64,000 nt of DNA, from NCBI RefSeq assembly GCF_963681195.1, contig NZ_OY808997.1, positions 2,418,001 to 2,482,000 on the forward strand, written 5' to 3'. Of this stretch, positions 39,419 through 51,044 are shown in pieces. The stretch comes from Vibrio sp. 16 (GTDB lineage Bacteria > Pseudomonadota > Gammaproteobacteria > Enterobacterales > Vibrionaceae). The notes beneath the pieces were generated by a model that saw only the letters and a program-made list of their open reading frames with translations, was not told the origin of the DNA and did not search any database. Made by a program: the position numbers and the translations under genes. Position 1 is the stretch's first letter, and each line of letters opens with the position of its first letter.

Positions 39419-39701
39419 AACGGGATTCTAAATACTGCTTAAGCTCTTCCGCTGAAATACCTTGCTCTGCTATCGATTTAGCAAGCAATTCCACTTGCTC
39501 ATCTTTGCGCGACTCGATTACTTGCTGGAACTGATAAACAATATCACGAAGCATATGCAGCGGAACTTGTTTCGCCGCACTTCGAATGCGCTCTCCACTC
39601 TGATTACCTAGCTCGTTGAGTAATTTACCAAACATGATTTTTTCTGGAGAATCTTCTAGTTGCTCCAAAACACGAGCCATTTCGTAGGTTGTCATCGACA
39701 T
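39417..39701 (-). CDS. tsrA: H-NS-like silencer TsrA
   Basis: 94 residues, all-helical and charged, without the H-NS C-terminal DNA-binding signature (no WTGQGR-like motif). The N-terminal MTTYEMARVLEQLEDSPEKI and the helical FQQVIESRKDEQVELLAKSI segments are what I expect of TsrA (VC0070). TsrA represses type VI secretion and other acquired genes in V. cholerae. The placement between asnC and the Bcr/CflA gene matches VC0070. Assignment rests on size, synteny and fold type rather than a hallmark motif, so it is good but not certain. ATG 39695 is a possible alternative start. Confidence 0.72.
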   Translation of the reverse strand: MSMTTYEMARVLEQLEDSPEKIMFGKLLNELGNQSGERIRSAAKQVPLHMLRDIVYQFQQVIESRKDEQVELLAKSIAEQGISAEELKQYLESR

Positions 39702-39783
39702 CGTCGTTTTAAGTCCACAGTATTAGTTAGCAAAGGAGCTCAAATATACAACGTTTTGGTAACGCATCAAAGCAAATCACAAC

Positions 39784-40980
39784 TTATTGCGCAGCAGCCA
39801 CGTGCCAGTGTTTGCCACTCTTGCTCATCAAGATGAGTAAGCCCGGCAGCAAGATAAGCATCTGAATGGCTATCATAAGTTGTGGTTCCAAGCCCAACCT
39901 TTGAACGCTGCCCACCACCAAACCAGATCCACTCATCTGGAATAAACCAAGCAGTGCGGCAGCCGTGCCCGCTTTATCACCAAATGGTGCAAGCGCTTTG
40001 CCAGCCGCTGCGCCAAGAATCCAAGCAAAGCCGATTGAAGACATAAAGATGGGTAACATAAACGCAAACGCGGTTGCTTGCTCAGCTAGAACCAACATAA
40101 CAATGCCTGCGATGGCAAGGGTCACGATACCGACTACCAACGTTTTATGAGTACCAAACTTCTCCATAAATTTTGGTGCCGTCATACACGCAACAATATT
40201 GATAGCCGCATTAATCCCAAACCATAGGGTGAACTCGTTCATGCTCAAACCAAGGTTTTCCATCAGTACCACAGGTGCCGAAGTCACGTACGCCAAAATG
40301 ACCGCCATAGCACACATGCACAATGAAGCGTGAAAGATAAACGAAGGCGTTTTCAACACCGCCCAGTAGCGACTCGGTTTAAACACAGCTTCTGAGCTTG
40401 GTGCTGGGTTGGTCTCTTTGAGCTTAATGATCATGGCAACCAAAGCTATCAAAGCAAAGCCCGCCATAAAGCTAAAGTTTGAGCGCCAGCCAAACTGTTG
40501 CGTTAACCAACTGCCCAATATTGGCGCCAGTGCCGGAACAAAACAGATTGCGCCATTGAGATAACTGATCATCTTGCCGCTTTTTTCCGGTCCAAACATA
40601 TCGCGAACTGTTGCAAAGGCTGCTACCGATGTCGCACACGCACCTAAGCCTTGTAGCAATCGGGCCGTTAGCATCCACTCAATGTTTTGAGCGCTCCACG
40701 CCAATAAAGCACTCATTGCGTAAATACTAATGCCTACCAATGCAACAGTTCGACGTCCATATTTGTCCGCGAGTGGTCCAGCAAACAGTTGGCCTACACC
40801 CATCGCGAACAAAAACCAAGTGATTGTGTCTTGAGCAAGTGCATGTTCCACGTGAAACGATGACGATATTAGTGGCAAAGCCGGAAGATAAATATCAATC
40901 GCCAGTGGGCTAAACAACACCAACAGCGTTAAGAGAGTAAGCTGTATTTTTGAGTGCTGCAGTTGGTTACTTGAATGCAC
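39784..40980 (-). CDS. Bcr/CflA family MFS drug exporter
   Basis: 398 residues from GTG 40980, which has GGAG six bases upstream; the frame opens four codons earlier at 40992. Twelve membrane helices of the major facilitator fold. The motif A loop appears as GQLFAGPLADKYGRRTVALV, and the Bcr-type helix 1-2 region as FSPLAIDIYLPALPLISSSF. Relatives export bicyclomycin, chloramphenicol or sulfonamides, and cysteine in E. coli. It is divergent from a LysR gene, which likely regulates it. It contains a near-consensus parS site near residues 41-46. Confidence 0.9.
   Translation of the reverse strand: MHSSNQLQHSKIQLTLLTLLVLFSPLAIDIYLPALPLISSSFHVEHALAQDTITWFLFAMGVGQLFAGPLADKYGRRTVALVGISIYAMSALLAWSAQNIEWMLTARLLQGLGACATSVAAFATVRDMFGPEKSGKMISYLNGAICFVPALAPILGSWLTQQFGWRSNFSFMAGFALIALVAMIIKLKETNPAPSSEAVFKPSRYWAVLKTPSFIFHASLCMCAMAVILAYVTSAPVVLMENLGLSMNEFTLWFGINAAINIVACMTAPKFMEKFGTHKTLVVGIVTLAIAGIVMLVLAEQATAFAFMLPIFMSSIGFAWILGAAAGKALAPFGDKAGTAAALLGLFQMSGSGLVVGSVQRLGLEPQLMIAIQMLILLPGLLILMSKSGKHWHVAAAQ
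40844..40859. other. parS: parS centromere site (15/16 match)
   Basis: TGTTCCACGTGAAACG differs from the ParB1 consensus TGTTNCACGTGAAACA only in the last base. It is inside the MFS transporter coding region. Two perfect copies lie 3.2 and 7.1 kb away, which makes a chance match unlikely. Confidence 0.75.
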
Positions 40981-41086
40981 TTTAATCTCCACAAGAACTA
41001 ATGTAATTGGTGGGATTCTAAGCTACGATAAGATATGAATTCCAATGACAAATAATCATTGGTGATATTCCTAAGGAGAATTTCTT

Positions 41087-42028
41087 GTGAGTTTAGAGAA
41101 ACTGGTTCGACTCGACCTTAATCTTCTAATCTGCCTAAAAGTGTTGATTGAGGAGCTCAATGTCACGCGTGCAGCCCATAGGCTGTGCCTCAGCCAATCA
41201 GCGGTCAGTAAAAGCCTAGCTAAACTACGAACCCAGTTCGATGATCCCTTGTTTGTGCGCAATGCTCATGGGCTAACACCAACACCAAAAGCACTTTTCT
41301 TAAAACCGAAGCTGGAATCACTCATTCACCAACTTGAACAAATCACTCAACCGGAAGAGTTCGCCCCCGAGACTAGTTCTTATCGTTTCCAAATTGCTGC
41401 GGTGGAGAGTGTCTACCCATTGATACTTCCTCATTTCTTACCTGCAATTTTTAGCCAAGCACCCGGCGTTACTATCAGCACTCACGCGTGGTCCGATACC
41501 ACATTCAAAATGCTCCAGCGAGGTGAACTCGATCTTGGCATTACTGGCAAAGACATCGACATCAATGACGCCAAACTGACCATGTACCCACCAAATGATA
41601 TTTGCGAAGCAGAAATCTATCGTGATAGCCAAATGTGCCTGATGCGCAACGATCACCCAGTCTTGCAGCAACCATGGAATCTGGATAGCTATCTCGCACA
41701 TCGACATGTCCAAGTGCGATGTGATGGCAATGAGCGTTGGTTACTCGACTATAGGTTGGCAGACATAGGTAAAGAGCGTGATATCGCGATTATGGTGCCT
41801 GATTTCAACAGTGCTGCAAGCCTTTGTTCTTACACCGACTTCATATTCACCGCGCCCAGCCATTTCGTTAAACTCGCCTCCGAGCAACTCAACCTAACCG
41901 TGCGCCCATTACCCATGGAGTTTCCACCCATGGCCTATACGCTTTTTTGGCACAGAGATAGAGAAAACGACCTTGCATTGACGTGGTTGCGACAGATCAT
42001 CAAAGAAAAGACCGAATCTCTTAGATAA
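41087..42028 (+). CDS. LysR-family transcriptional regulator
   Basis: 313 residues from GTG 41087, with AAGGAG eight bases upstream. The HTH spans residues 8-65 (DLNLLICLKVLIEELNVTRA, then LSQSAVSKSLAKLRTQFDDP) and is followed by the LysR substrate-binding domain. The divergent MFS gene, 106 bp away, is the obvious target. The ligand is unknown. Downstream, the peptidase gene begins 87 bp later on the same strand. Confidence 0.88.
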   Translation: MSLEKLVRLDLNLLICLKVLIEELNVTRAAHRLCLSQSAVSKSLAKLRTQFDDPLFVRNAHGLTPTPKALFLKPKLESLIHQLEQITQPEEFAPETSSYRFQIAAVESVYPLILPHFLPAIFSQAPGVTISTHAWSDTTFKMLQRGELDLGITGKDIDINDAKLTMYPPNDICEAEIYRDSQMCLMRNDHPVLQQPWNLDSYLAHRHVQVRCDGNERWLLDYRLADIGKERDIAIMVPDFNSAASLCSYTDFIFTAPSHFVKLASEQLNLTVRPLPMEFPPMAYTLFWHRDRENDLALTWLRQIIKEKTESLR

Positions 42029-42114
42029 TTTGCAGCCTTTTGGTAAAAGGAGTAGCTTATTGCCATCGTCCCGAGATGTGAAATGGACGCCTAAGAAATA
42101 TGAAGGAATAACCC

Positions 42115-43905
42115 ATGCTCAGCACTACTGAACAGCGTGTGTCAGCTATCCGCCAATGGCTAGCACAACATAATATTGATGCCCTACTTGTCCCACATGA
42201 AGACGAGTACTTGGGCGAATACGTACCAGCGCACAACGAGCGTTTACATTGGCTAACGGGTTTTACCGGTTCTGCTGGTGCTGCGGTAATCACCAAAGAC
42301 AAAGCCGCTATCTTTGTTGATGGTCGCTACACGGTACAAGTAACCAAGCAGGTTCCTGCTGATCTCTTCGAATACCGTCACCTGATTGAAGAGCCTGCAC
42401 TAGATTGGATTAAAGACCATCTTGTAAATGGCGCGTCTGTGGCAATCGACCCTCGCATGCACAACTCTGCTTGGCTAGACATGGCACAAGCAAAACTTGC
42501 AGGTGCACTTGAGCTTAAGATTCTCGACAGCAACCCAATTGATGAGCTGTGGCACGACCGCCCTGCTCCTGTAGTTTCTGATGTTCGCCTAATGGCAACA
42601 GAAGCAGTTGGCCAATCAAGTGAAAGCAAACGCCAAGAAATCGCAGAGCTGGTGAAAAAAGCCGGCGCAGACAGCGCAGTGATCACAGCACTTGATTCTA
42701 TCTGTTGGCTGCTTAACGTTCGTGGTCTAGATGTATCACGTCTACCAGTTCTGCTTTCTCACGCGATTCTGCACTCAGATTCAAGCGTGGAATACTTCCT
42801 AGATCCAACTCGTCTACCTGCTGAGTTTGACGCTCATGTTGGTGCGGGCGTAACAGTTCATCACCCAGAAGCATTGCAAGCACGACTAGAAACTCTTACT
42901 GGCAAGAATGTACTGGTTGACCCTGCGACAAGTAACGCATGGTTTAAGCTGGTTCTACAAAATGCTGGCGCGTCAGTGGTGAGTAAGGCTGATCCATGCC
43001 TAATGCCAAAAGCGGCGAAAAACGCAGTTGAAATCGCAGGTATGAAAGCGTGTCATATCCGTGATGGCGTGGCGATGAGTAAGTTCCTATCTTGGTTAGA
43101 TGCAGAAGTCGTTGCGGGTAACCTGCATGATGAAGCGGCGCTGGCAGACAAACTGGAAGCGTTCCGTAGCGAAGACCCAACACTGATGGATCTTAGCTTC
43201 GATACTATTTCGGCAGCAGGTGGCAATGCAGCGATGTGTCACTACAACCACGAGAACCAACCTGAACCTGGCAAGCTAGAGCTGAACACACTTTACCTAG
43301 TGGATTCAGGCGGTCAGTACCTAGATGGCACGACAGACATCACGCGTACTATTGCGATCGGTCAGCCTTCACAAGAGATGATTAAACAATTCACTCTCGC
43401 GCTAAAAGGTCACATCGGTGTTGCTCGTGCACGCTTCCCGAAAGGCACACGTGGTTACCAAATCGATACGCTAGCTCGTCAGCACCTGTGGGCGGAAGGC
43501 TACGATTACGATCACGGTACTGGTCACGGTGTTGGTCACTTCCTAAGTGTTCATGAAGGTCCGGCGAGCATTTCTAAGAAGCAAATCGACGTGCCTCTAA
43601 CAGAAGGTATGGTGCTATCCAACGAGCCAGGTTACTACCGTGCAGATGCGTTTGGTATCCGTATCGAGAACCTAGAGCTTGTTGTTGAAACCCCAACTAA
43701 CGGTGACTTCCCTGTTCTGTCATTTGAGTCGCTAACACGCTGCCCAATCGACAAGCGCAACATCAACGTTGATATGCTAACTCGTCCAGAACTTGCTTGG
43801 CTGAATGACTACCATCAGAAGGTATGGGATGAGATCAGCCCACTTGTTGAAGGTGATGTGAAAGAGTGGCTTCGTCAAGCAACGCTACCAGTAGCACACA
43901 GCTAG
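42115..43905 (+). CDS. M24B family Xaa-Pro aminopeptidase (long form)
   Basis: 596 residues of the long, three-domain aminopeptidase P type (like eukaryotic cytosolic XPNPEP1), distinct from the 440-residue PepP. Two creatinase-N-like domains (1-135, 140-300) precede the pita-bread domain. The dimetal ligands are all present: Asp in YLVDSGGQYLDG and TTDITRT, His in GTGHGVGHFLSVHEGP, and Glu in SNEPGYY and FGIRIENLEL. It cleaves the N-terminal residue before proline. It starts MLSTTEQRVSAIRQWL. Its last sense codon lies in the first unit of a 7-bp tandem repeat. Confidence 0.93.
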   Translation: MLSTTEQRVSAIRQWLAQHNIDALLVPHEDEYLGEYVPAHNERLHWLTGFTGSAGAAVITKDKAAIFVDGRYTVQVTKQVPADLFEYRHLIEEPALDWIKDHLVNGASVAIDPRMHNSAWLDMAQAKLAGALELKILDSNPIDELWHDRPAPVVSDVRLMATEAVGQSSESKRQEIAELVKKAGADSAVITALDSICWLLNVRGLDVSRLPVLLSHAILHSDSSVEYFLDPTRLPAEFDAHVGAGVTVHHPEALQARLETLTGKNVLVDPATSNAWFKLVLQNAGASVVSKADPCLMPKAAKNAVEIAGMKACHIRDGVAMSKFLSWLDAEVVAGNLHDEAALADKLEAFRSEDPTLMDLSFDTISAAGGNAAMCHYNHENQPEPGKLELNTLYLVDSGGQYLDGTTDITRTIAIGQPSQEMIKQFTLALKGHIGVARARFPKGTRGYQIDTLARQHLWAEGYDYDHGTGHGVGHFLSVHEGPASISKKQIDVPLTEGMVLSNEPGYYRADAFGIRIENLELVVETPTNGDFPVLSFESLTRCPIDKRNINVDMLTRPELAWLNDYHQKVWDEISPLVEGDVKEWLRQATLPVAHS

Positions 43906-43948
43906 AAGCTAGAAGCTAGAAGCTAGAAGCTAGAAGCTAGAAGCTAGA
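43900..43948. repeat. Heptanucleotide tandem repeat, seven copies of AGCTAGA
   Basis: Seven perfect head-to-tail copies of AGCTAGA (49 bp). The first copy encodes the last serine and the TAG stop of the aminopeptidase gene; the rest lies between this stop and the terminator. Confidence 0.97.
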
Positions 43949-43953
43949 AAAAG

Positions 43954-43990
43954 TAGAGGGTTGATGTTTTGCATCAACCCTCTTTTTTTA
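43954..43990. terminator. Bidirectional terminator between the peptidase and thiH
   Basis: Stem AGAGGGTTGATG / CATCAACCCTCT with a TTTTG loop; A-rich 5' flank and seven T 3' flank, so it works for both converging transcripts. Confidence 0.92.
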
Positions 43991-43994
43991 CTTA

Positions 43995-44010
43995 TGTTTC
44001 ACGTGAAACA
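43995..44010. other. parS: parS centromere site (perfect)
   Basis: TGTTTCACGTGAAACA, a perfect 16-bp palindrome identical to the ParB1 consensus, in the intergenic gap just past the terminator before thiH. Flanking A and T extend the palindrome to 18 bp. Confidence 0.93.
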
Positions 44011-44039
44011 TAACGATGACCAGTGGCTTTATTTACTGC

Positions 44040-45152
44040 TTAACCAGAATACGCTGAGTGCCAATCTCGCCATACAGGATCAAAGCCTTTGGCTCGAATC
44101 ATATCTTCAACAGAACCCGCGCTTCGCTCATCACTGATCTCAAACTGCTCGAGTTCAACATCATCCATCGCATAACCACCCGGCTGAGTTTTCGATGCTG
44201 CAGACATACTGGTAATGCCTAAAGGCAATGCGTTATCTCTAAACTTCGGTGACTCACGAGTCGATAATGACAACTCCACTTCTGGATTCAACAAACGATA
44301 AGCGCAAATCAGCTGAACAAGTTGCTTATCCGTCATGACTGATTTGGGTTGGAGCGCACCCTTACAAGGACGCAAACGTGGGAAAGAAATCGAGTAACGA
44401 GTCTGCCAATACGTGCGCTCAAGATAGTCCAAGTGCGCTGCCACATAAAAACAGTCGGTACGCCACTCTTCCAACCCTATCAATGCGCCAATACCGATCT
44501 TATCGATGCCTGCTTTTGCAAGACGATCGGGTGTATCCAATCGGTATTCGAAATCCATCTTATTGCCACGCAGATGGTGCTCGGCGTAAGTCGAAGGATG
44601 ATATGTTTCTTGATAGACCATCACCGCATCTAAACCCAATGTCTTGAGCTCTGCGTATTCGTCTTGATCTAGCGGCTGCACTTCCATCGCCAAATAGTTA
44701 AAGCGCTTCTTAATCATCGGCACCATTTCGCGAAAGTATTTCATGCCCACTTTGGTTTCGTGTTCACCAGTCACCAGCAATACGCTATCGAACTTCATGC
44801 GTTTAATAGCTTCAACTTCTGCAGCCACTTCGTATCTATTCAAGGTACGACGCTTGATTCTGTTCTCCATTGAGAAGCCACAATAAGTACAAGCATTGGC
44901 GCACAAGTTAGAAAGGTACAGTGGAATGTATAGCGACATGGTATTACCAAAACGCTTGCGAGTTGCCGAGTATGACAGCTGCGCCATTTGCTCTAAGTAC
45001 GCTTCAGCCGCTGGTGAAATTAGCGCTTTAAAGTCTTCCAAATCACGCTTGGGTTTATTCAATGCTCGCTCGACATCTTGTGCCGTTTTCGCGTAGATCG
45101 ACATCGAAATGTCATCCCAATTCAGCTGCTTAAATTGTTCAACGAAGCTCAT
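44040..45152 (-). CDS. thiH: 2-iminoacetate synthase ThiH
   Basis: 370-residue radical-SAM tyrosine lyase that supplies dehydroglycine for the thiazole ring. The SAM cluster motif CxxxCxxC is seen as LCANACTYCGFSMENRIKRR near residues 82-101. The C-terminal BATS segment includes LSLSTRESPKFRDNALPLGI and STQPGGY-like SKTQPGGYAMDD. Last gene of the thiCEFSGH operon, 34 bp after thiG. A terminator and a parS site lie downstream. Confidence 0.96.
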   Translation of the reverse strand: MSFVEQFKQLNWDDISMSIYAKTAQDVERALNKPKRDLEDFKALISPAAEAYLEQMAQLSYSATRKRFGNTMSLYIPLYLSNLCANACTYCGFSMENRIKRRTLNRYEVAAEVEAIKRMKFDSVLLVTGEHETKVGMKYFREMVPMIKKRFNYLAMEVQPLDQDEYAELKTLGLDAVMVYQETYHPSTYAEHHLRGNKMDFEYRLDTPDRLAKAGIDKIGIGALIGLEEWRTDCFYVAAHLDYLERTYWQTRYSISFPRLRPCKGALQPKSVMTDKQLVQLICAYRLLNPEVELSLSTRESPKFRDNALPLGITSMSAASKTQPGGYAMDDVELEQFEISDERSAGSVEDMIRAKGFDPVWRDWHSAYSG

Positions 45153-45186
45153 GTTTTCCTCGCTTAATAGCTAAACCAATCTAGGA

Positions 45187-45954
45187 CTAAAGCTCATCTA
45201 GGAATGACGTCAGTGGACTCGACGCAACCGCATGAGAAACCTGACCAGCAAGTCCGGCTTCATAAGCCATACGCCCTGACTCTACCGCCAACTTAAATGC
45301 CTTCGCCATAGCAACGGGATCGCGCGAAGCTGCAATCGCAGTATTGACGAGCACGGCATCCGCGCCCATTTCCATCGCACGCGCGGCATGTGAAGGAGCA
45401 CCAATACCCGCATCAACAATGACAGGAACATTAGCTTGGTCGATGATGATCTCTAGGAAATCGTGAGAAACTATCCCTTTGTTGGAGCCGATCGGCGCAC
45501 CCAACGGCATTACCGCAGCACAGCCTACCTCTTCCAATCGTTTACACAGAACTGGGTCAGCATGACAATAAGGAAGCACGATGAAACCTTCACGAACCAG
45601 TTGTTCAGCGGCCGCAAGCGTCTCAATTGGATCGGGCATCAAGTACTTCGGGTCTGGGTGAATTTCCAGTTTTAGCCAGTTTGTACCTAACGCTTCTCTC
45701 GCCAATTGTGCAGCAAACACAGCATCTTTAGCAGTCTTTGCACCTGAGGTGTTCGGCAATAAGTTCACACCCGCTTGTACTAGCGGCAGTAAAATATCGT
45801 CTTGTTGGTCGTTCACATCCACACGCTTCAATGCCATGGTCGCAAGTTGAGAACCCGATACTTGAATCGCTTCCGCCATTAATCGGCTGTTGGCAAACTT
45901 CCCTGTTCCCATGAACAGTCTTGATTCGAATTGTTTATCACCAATTTTAAGCAT
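45187..45954 (-). CDS. thiG: Thiazole synthase ThiG
   Basis: 255-residue TIM-barrel enzyme that forms the thiazole phosphate from deoxyxylulose phosphate, dehydroglycine and ThiS thiocarboxylate. Landmarks are [60 protein letters not shown] and [20 protein letters not shown]. The catalytic lysine should be in the MALKRVD segment near residue 42. Five bp after thiS, so translationally close. Confidence 0.97.
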   Translation of the reverse strand: MLKIGDKQFESRLFMGTGKFANSRLMAEAIQVSGSQLATMALKRVDVNDQQDDILLPLVQAGVNLLPNTSGAKTAKDAVFAAQLAREALGTNWLKLEIHPDPKYLMPDPIETLAAAEQLVREGFIVLPYCHADPVLCKRLEEVGCAAVMPLGAPIGSNKGIVSHDFLEIIIDQANVPVIVDAGIGAPSHAARAMEMGADAVLVNTAIAASRDPVAMAKAFKLAVESGRMAYEAGLAGQVSHAVASSPLTSFLDEL

Positions 45955-45959
45955 CGACT

Positions 45960-46214
45960 TTAGCCCCCTGCGATCGCTTGAAACAGAGATATGCTATCTC
46001 CCTGTGAAAGAACTGTGCTAGCCCACTCACTGCGCGGCACAACATTGTTATTGATTGCAAAAACACAGCCCATTTCAGGCAGCGCAAATTGACTAATGAT
46101 TTGCTGTAGATTCGACTCACTGGCAACTTGATGCAACTGGTCATTGATGACAATAGTGATCACATCTAAGTCAGCAGCGGTCATTTGTGTTGTTTGTTGT
46201 TCTGTTAACGTCAT
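45960..46214 (-). CDS. thiS: Sulfur carrier protein ThiS
   Basis: 84 residues from ATG 46214; a TTG three codons upstream is an alternative start. Ubiquitin-like beta-grasp fold with the diagnostic C-terminal Gly-Gly ([10 protein letters not shown]), which is adenylated by ThiF and thiocarboxylated. E. coli ThiS has 66 residues; here about 18 extra residues precede the usual [12 protein letters not shown] start, so the true start may be an internal ATG ([10 protein letters not shown]). Gene order thiF-thiS-thiG is conserved. Confidence 0.9.
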   Translation of the reverse strand: MTLTEQQTTQMTAADLDVITIVINDQLHQVASESNLQQIISQFALPEMGCVFAINNNVVPRSEWASTVLSQGDSISLFQAIAGG

Positions 46215-46252
46215 TGCTTCCAACTCTCTTAATTCTGCCCACTACTCGTAAG

Positions 46253-47026
46253 CTAAATCTGAGCACACACTTGGCACTGTTTGTCGTTGCTTATCGCCAT
46301 GGTTTGCCATTGCAGTTTCAATCCATCAAACAGGTGCAACTTGGCAGTCTCGACATGAAACTTTCCCGTCGCCAGTTTTTGAATTGCTGCTATCGCTTGG
46401 TAGTTGCCAAGTGTGCCCACCACCGGACCGACGACCCCGCTCTCACTGCACTTTTGCGTTTGCGGTAATTCGTCAAACGGATACAAACAGCGGTAACAGG
46501 CTTTTCTCTGCGCTTGTTGTTCACTTGGTGTTTGGTAATCAAAGACAGCGAATTGCCCTTGCCAACCAATTGCCGCCGCTGAGATAAGTGGCGTATTTTG
46601 CTCGAAACAAACTTGATTAATGAGCTGGCGCGTTGGCATGTTATCGGTGCAGTCCAACACCACATCCGCCAGCATCACCTCAAGCTGCAGCTGCGCTTTG
46701 TCTAACCGCTTATTGAGAGCACGAATTTGAACCATAGAATTAAGTTCAGTGAGTTGCTTTACAGTCGCTTTTGTTTTTGCAACTTGGAGGTCTTGTTCAC
46801 GATAAATGATCTGACGCTGTAGGTTACTGCTATCAACTTCATCGTCATCAACCACAACCAATTTACCAACGCCCGCTGATGCCAAGTACAAACTCGCTGC
46901 GCTCCCTAATCCACCACAACCGATGATCAGCACATGCGATTTGCTCAAACGCTCTTGCCCACTTTCAGCAATTTCAGGCAGAGCAACTTGACGTTGATAG
47001 CGAAGGAACTGCTTATCCGTGAGCAT
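46253..47026 (-). CDS. thiF: ThiS adenylyltransferase ThiF
   Basis: 257-residue E1-like enzyme that adenylates the ThiS C-terminus. The nucleotide loop is [19 protein letters not shown] near residues 34-52, the [17 protein letters not shown] motif follows, and zinc is held by two CxxC pairs (CYRC near 185 and CQVC near 252). A cysteine lies in the [13 protein letters not shown] crossover segment. The start overlaps the thiE end by 14 bp, so it is probably coupled. Confidence 0.96.
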   Translation of the reverse strand: MLTDKQFLRYQRQVALPEIAESGQERLSKSHVLIIGCGGLGSAASLYLASAGVGKLVVVDDDEVDSSNLQRQIIYREQDLQVAKTKATVKQLTELNSMVQIRALNKRLDKAQLQLEVMLADVVLDCTDNMPTRQLINQVCFEQNTPLISAAAIGWQGQFAVFDYQTPSEQQAQRKACYRCLYPFDELPQTQKCSESGVVGPVVGTLGNYQAIAAIQKLATGKFHVETAKLHLFDGLKLQWQTMAISNDKQCQVCAQI

Positions 47027-48427
47027 GTTCGCCTCTCTTGGTATGCGTCAGTTCACTATTCTGATCAGCAAACGTTAGCTGTCTTTCCTTCATCAGTTGT
47101 GCGAAGAACTCGATGACGGACTTAGGTGATTCTGCCAAGGTAATAGCTCGCACAACTGCCAAACTAGAAACACCTGTTTGCCAAACTTGGCCTGCATTAG
47201 ATTGGTCAATACCACCAATCGCGACCGTCGGAAAGCCAAGCACATAGTCACTCACGGCTTTGTCTTTTGCAGGACGGAAAGCAGCCTCTGTATTTGTATA
47301 AGGAATGCTATCAATCAGCTTTTGATACAAAGCCAAGCGCACCAAACCTTGTGGTTTCGATGGCATCTGTTTAGTGGTGGTTGGGAAAATATGCCCTAGC
47401 GCGATGTAACTAGGATGAATTTGTACGATGCGCAGTAGCTCATAATAACCATGAGTAGAAAGACCAAGACGAATACCGGCTTTAGTTAGCTGAGCTAAAT
47501 TCGATTCTTCAATGTCTTCTTGTCCGAGATGAACACCATAAGCGCTATGCTTGATTGCCAACTGCCAATAGTCATTGATGAACACTTGTGCTTGATACTG
47601 ACGACCTAGCTCAATTGCTCGAATGATCTGTTGTTCTAAATCGGCTTGTTGTTGGTTCTTGATTCGTAGCTGAATAGTGTTGATGCCTAAAGGCAGTAAA
47701 CGCTCAATCCAAGCGACATCATCAACGACTGGATAGAGCCCTAGACTTTGCTTAGTTAGAGATGGAAATCTAACGCTCTCTCCTTGTGCAGACCAACCAA
47801 CTTGAATACCTAGTCGGTTATCCTCCAGTACAGGAGTGGGGAAATCATCAAACTGGTCAGCCCACTGTGTAGGCCGTCCCTCATCAAGGTTGTCATTCAA
47901 CAGTGTTTCACGTGAAACATTCGCTTGTTGAGTTAGCATTCCTCGAGCAAGTGTTAACGCATCTTCGATAGGAAAATCGAGAACTGTCAGTGTAACTATC
48001 CAAGCAAGGTGATGTTCGGGATTGAACATTGCGTTGAGTTTGGACTTAACAGAAAGCGCTCTCACTTCGTTGTTAATTGGGTGACGCCAGATATCAAGCT
48101 GAAGCACATTCTCCTTTTTATCGGATAGCTGCGTATCAGCAATGCCAATATAAATCGCTTTCGACGGTTGCTTAGCACATGCTTCTACCGATAAAGCAGA
48201 GCAGTAATAGAGCGTAAATGAACACTCACGATAAGAGTCATAACCATCAATAAGATCAGTCGTTATGTGTGTGGTCTGTTGGTCGCGAACAAGCTGAATA
48301 GATTGAGTTGGGCTAATGCCCAACTCAATGTCTTCAATGCTAAAACCCTGTCCTTTCGCCAACAACAGACATTCTTGAACTAGGCCTGTCAGTTCAATCA
48401 GTGATGACGGAATAAGGATTTTGCTCA

Positions 48428-48428
<1 letters not shown>
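47013..48428 (-). CDS. thiE: Thiamine phosphate synthase with extra N-terminal domain
   Basis: 471 residues; stand-alone ThiE is about 210. The C-terminal part (about 230-455) is a complete Thi[80 protein letters not shown] and [20 protein letters not shown], with a small insertion after the PQG segment. The N-terminal 220 residues end in a [20 protein letters not shown] helix, like the C-terminus of HMP-P kinase (ThiD). Kinase motifs such as GxGxxxD are missing, so it is probably a degenerate kinase-fold domain. It contains a perfect parS. The start overlaps the thiC stop by one base. Confidence 0.9.
47904..47919. other. parS: parS centromere site (perfect, inside thiE)
   Basis: TGTTTCACGTGAAACA, identical to the site at 43995. 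It is embedded in the thiE coding region, where it encodes Val-Ser-Arg-Glu-Thr near residues 170-174, the linker between the extra N-terminal domain and the ThiE domain. Confidence 0.93.
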
Positions 48429-50590
<2,162 letters not shown>

Positions 50591-50601
50591 AAACAGTATA
50601 T

Positions 50602-50629
50602 AAAATCGGCTTGGTTAAACCAAGCCGAC
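50602..50629 (-). terminator. Terminator of crcB
   Basis: Ten-base-pair near-perfect hairpin (TCGGCTTGG / CCAAGCCGA) followed by ATTTTATA on the minus strand, between the crcB stop and the TPP riboswitch. Confidence 0.65.
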
Positions 50630-50660
50630 CTGTATAAAAATAACGAGAAGAGCCGTATTG

Positions 50661-51044
50661 CTAACTCTTAATAAGTAGCTGGAATCCTATCCACGCTGCA
50701 GAGATACTCAGAACAACATTAAGCAGCACATTGAGTCCCATCTTGAAAAAAGCACCTTGCTGCATCAAAAGAACATTATCCATAGAGAATGTTGAAAAAG
50801 TTGTTAATGCTCCAAGGAAACCAAGGCCAATGATTTGACGCCAAGGCTCAGTTGCAATCAGCTCATTTTCGAAAGCTGCAATGAGCAAGCCCATAATGAA
50901 AGAGCCAACCACATTAACAGTTAGCGTACCGTAAGGAAAACCTCGCCCCAGCAATACGACACACAGCTCAGAAATTAGGTAACGAGAACACGCACCAAAT
51001 GCACCACCTAGTGCAATAAACCCAAGAATAGACAGTTGTCCCAT
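50661..51044 (-). CDS. crcB: Fluoride ion exporter CrcB (Fluc)
   Basis: 127-residue four-helix membrane protein that dimerises to form a fluoride channel. Family signatures: GGAFGACSRYLIS near residues 13-25, YGTLTVNVVGSFIMGLL (pore asparagine) and GFLGALTTFSTFSMDN (TTFST sodium/Phe-box region). I saw no fluoride riboswitch upstream. It lies before the thi operon in the same direction but is separated by a hairpin terminator. Confidence 0.96.
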   Translation of the reverse strand: MGQLSILGFIALGGAFGACSRYLISELCVVLLGRGFPYGTLTVNVVGSFIMGLLIAAFENELIATEPWRQIIGLGFLGALTTFSTFSMDNVLLMQQGAFFKMGLNVLLNVVLSISAAWIGFQLLIKS

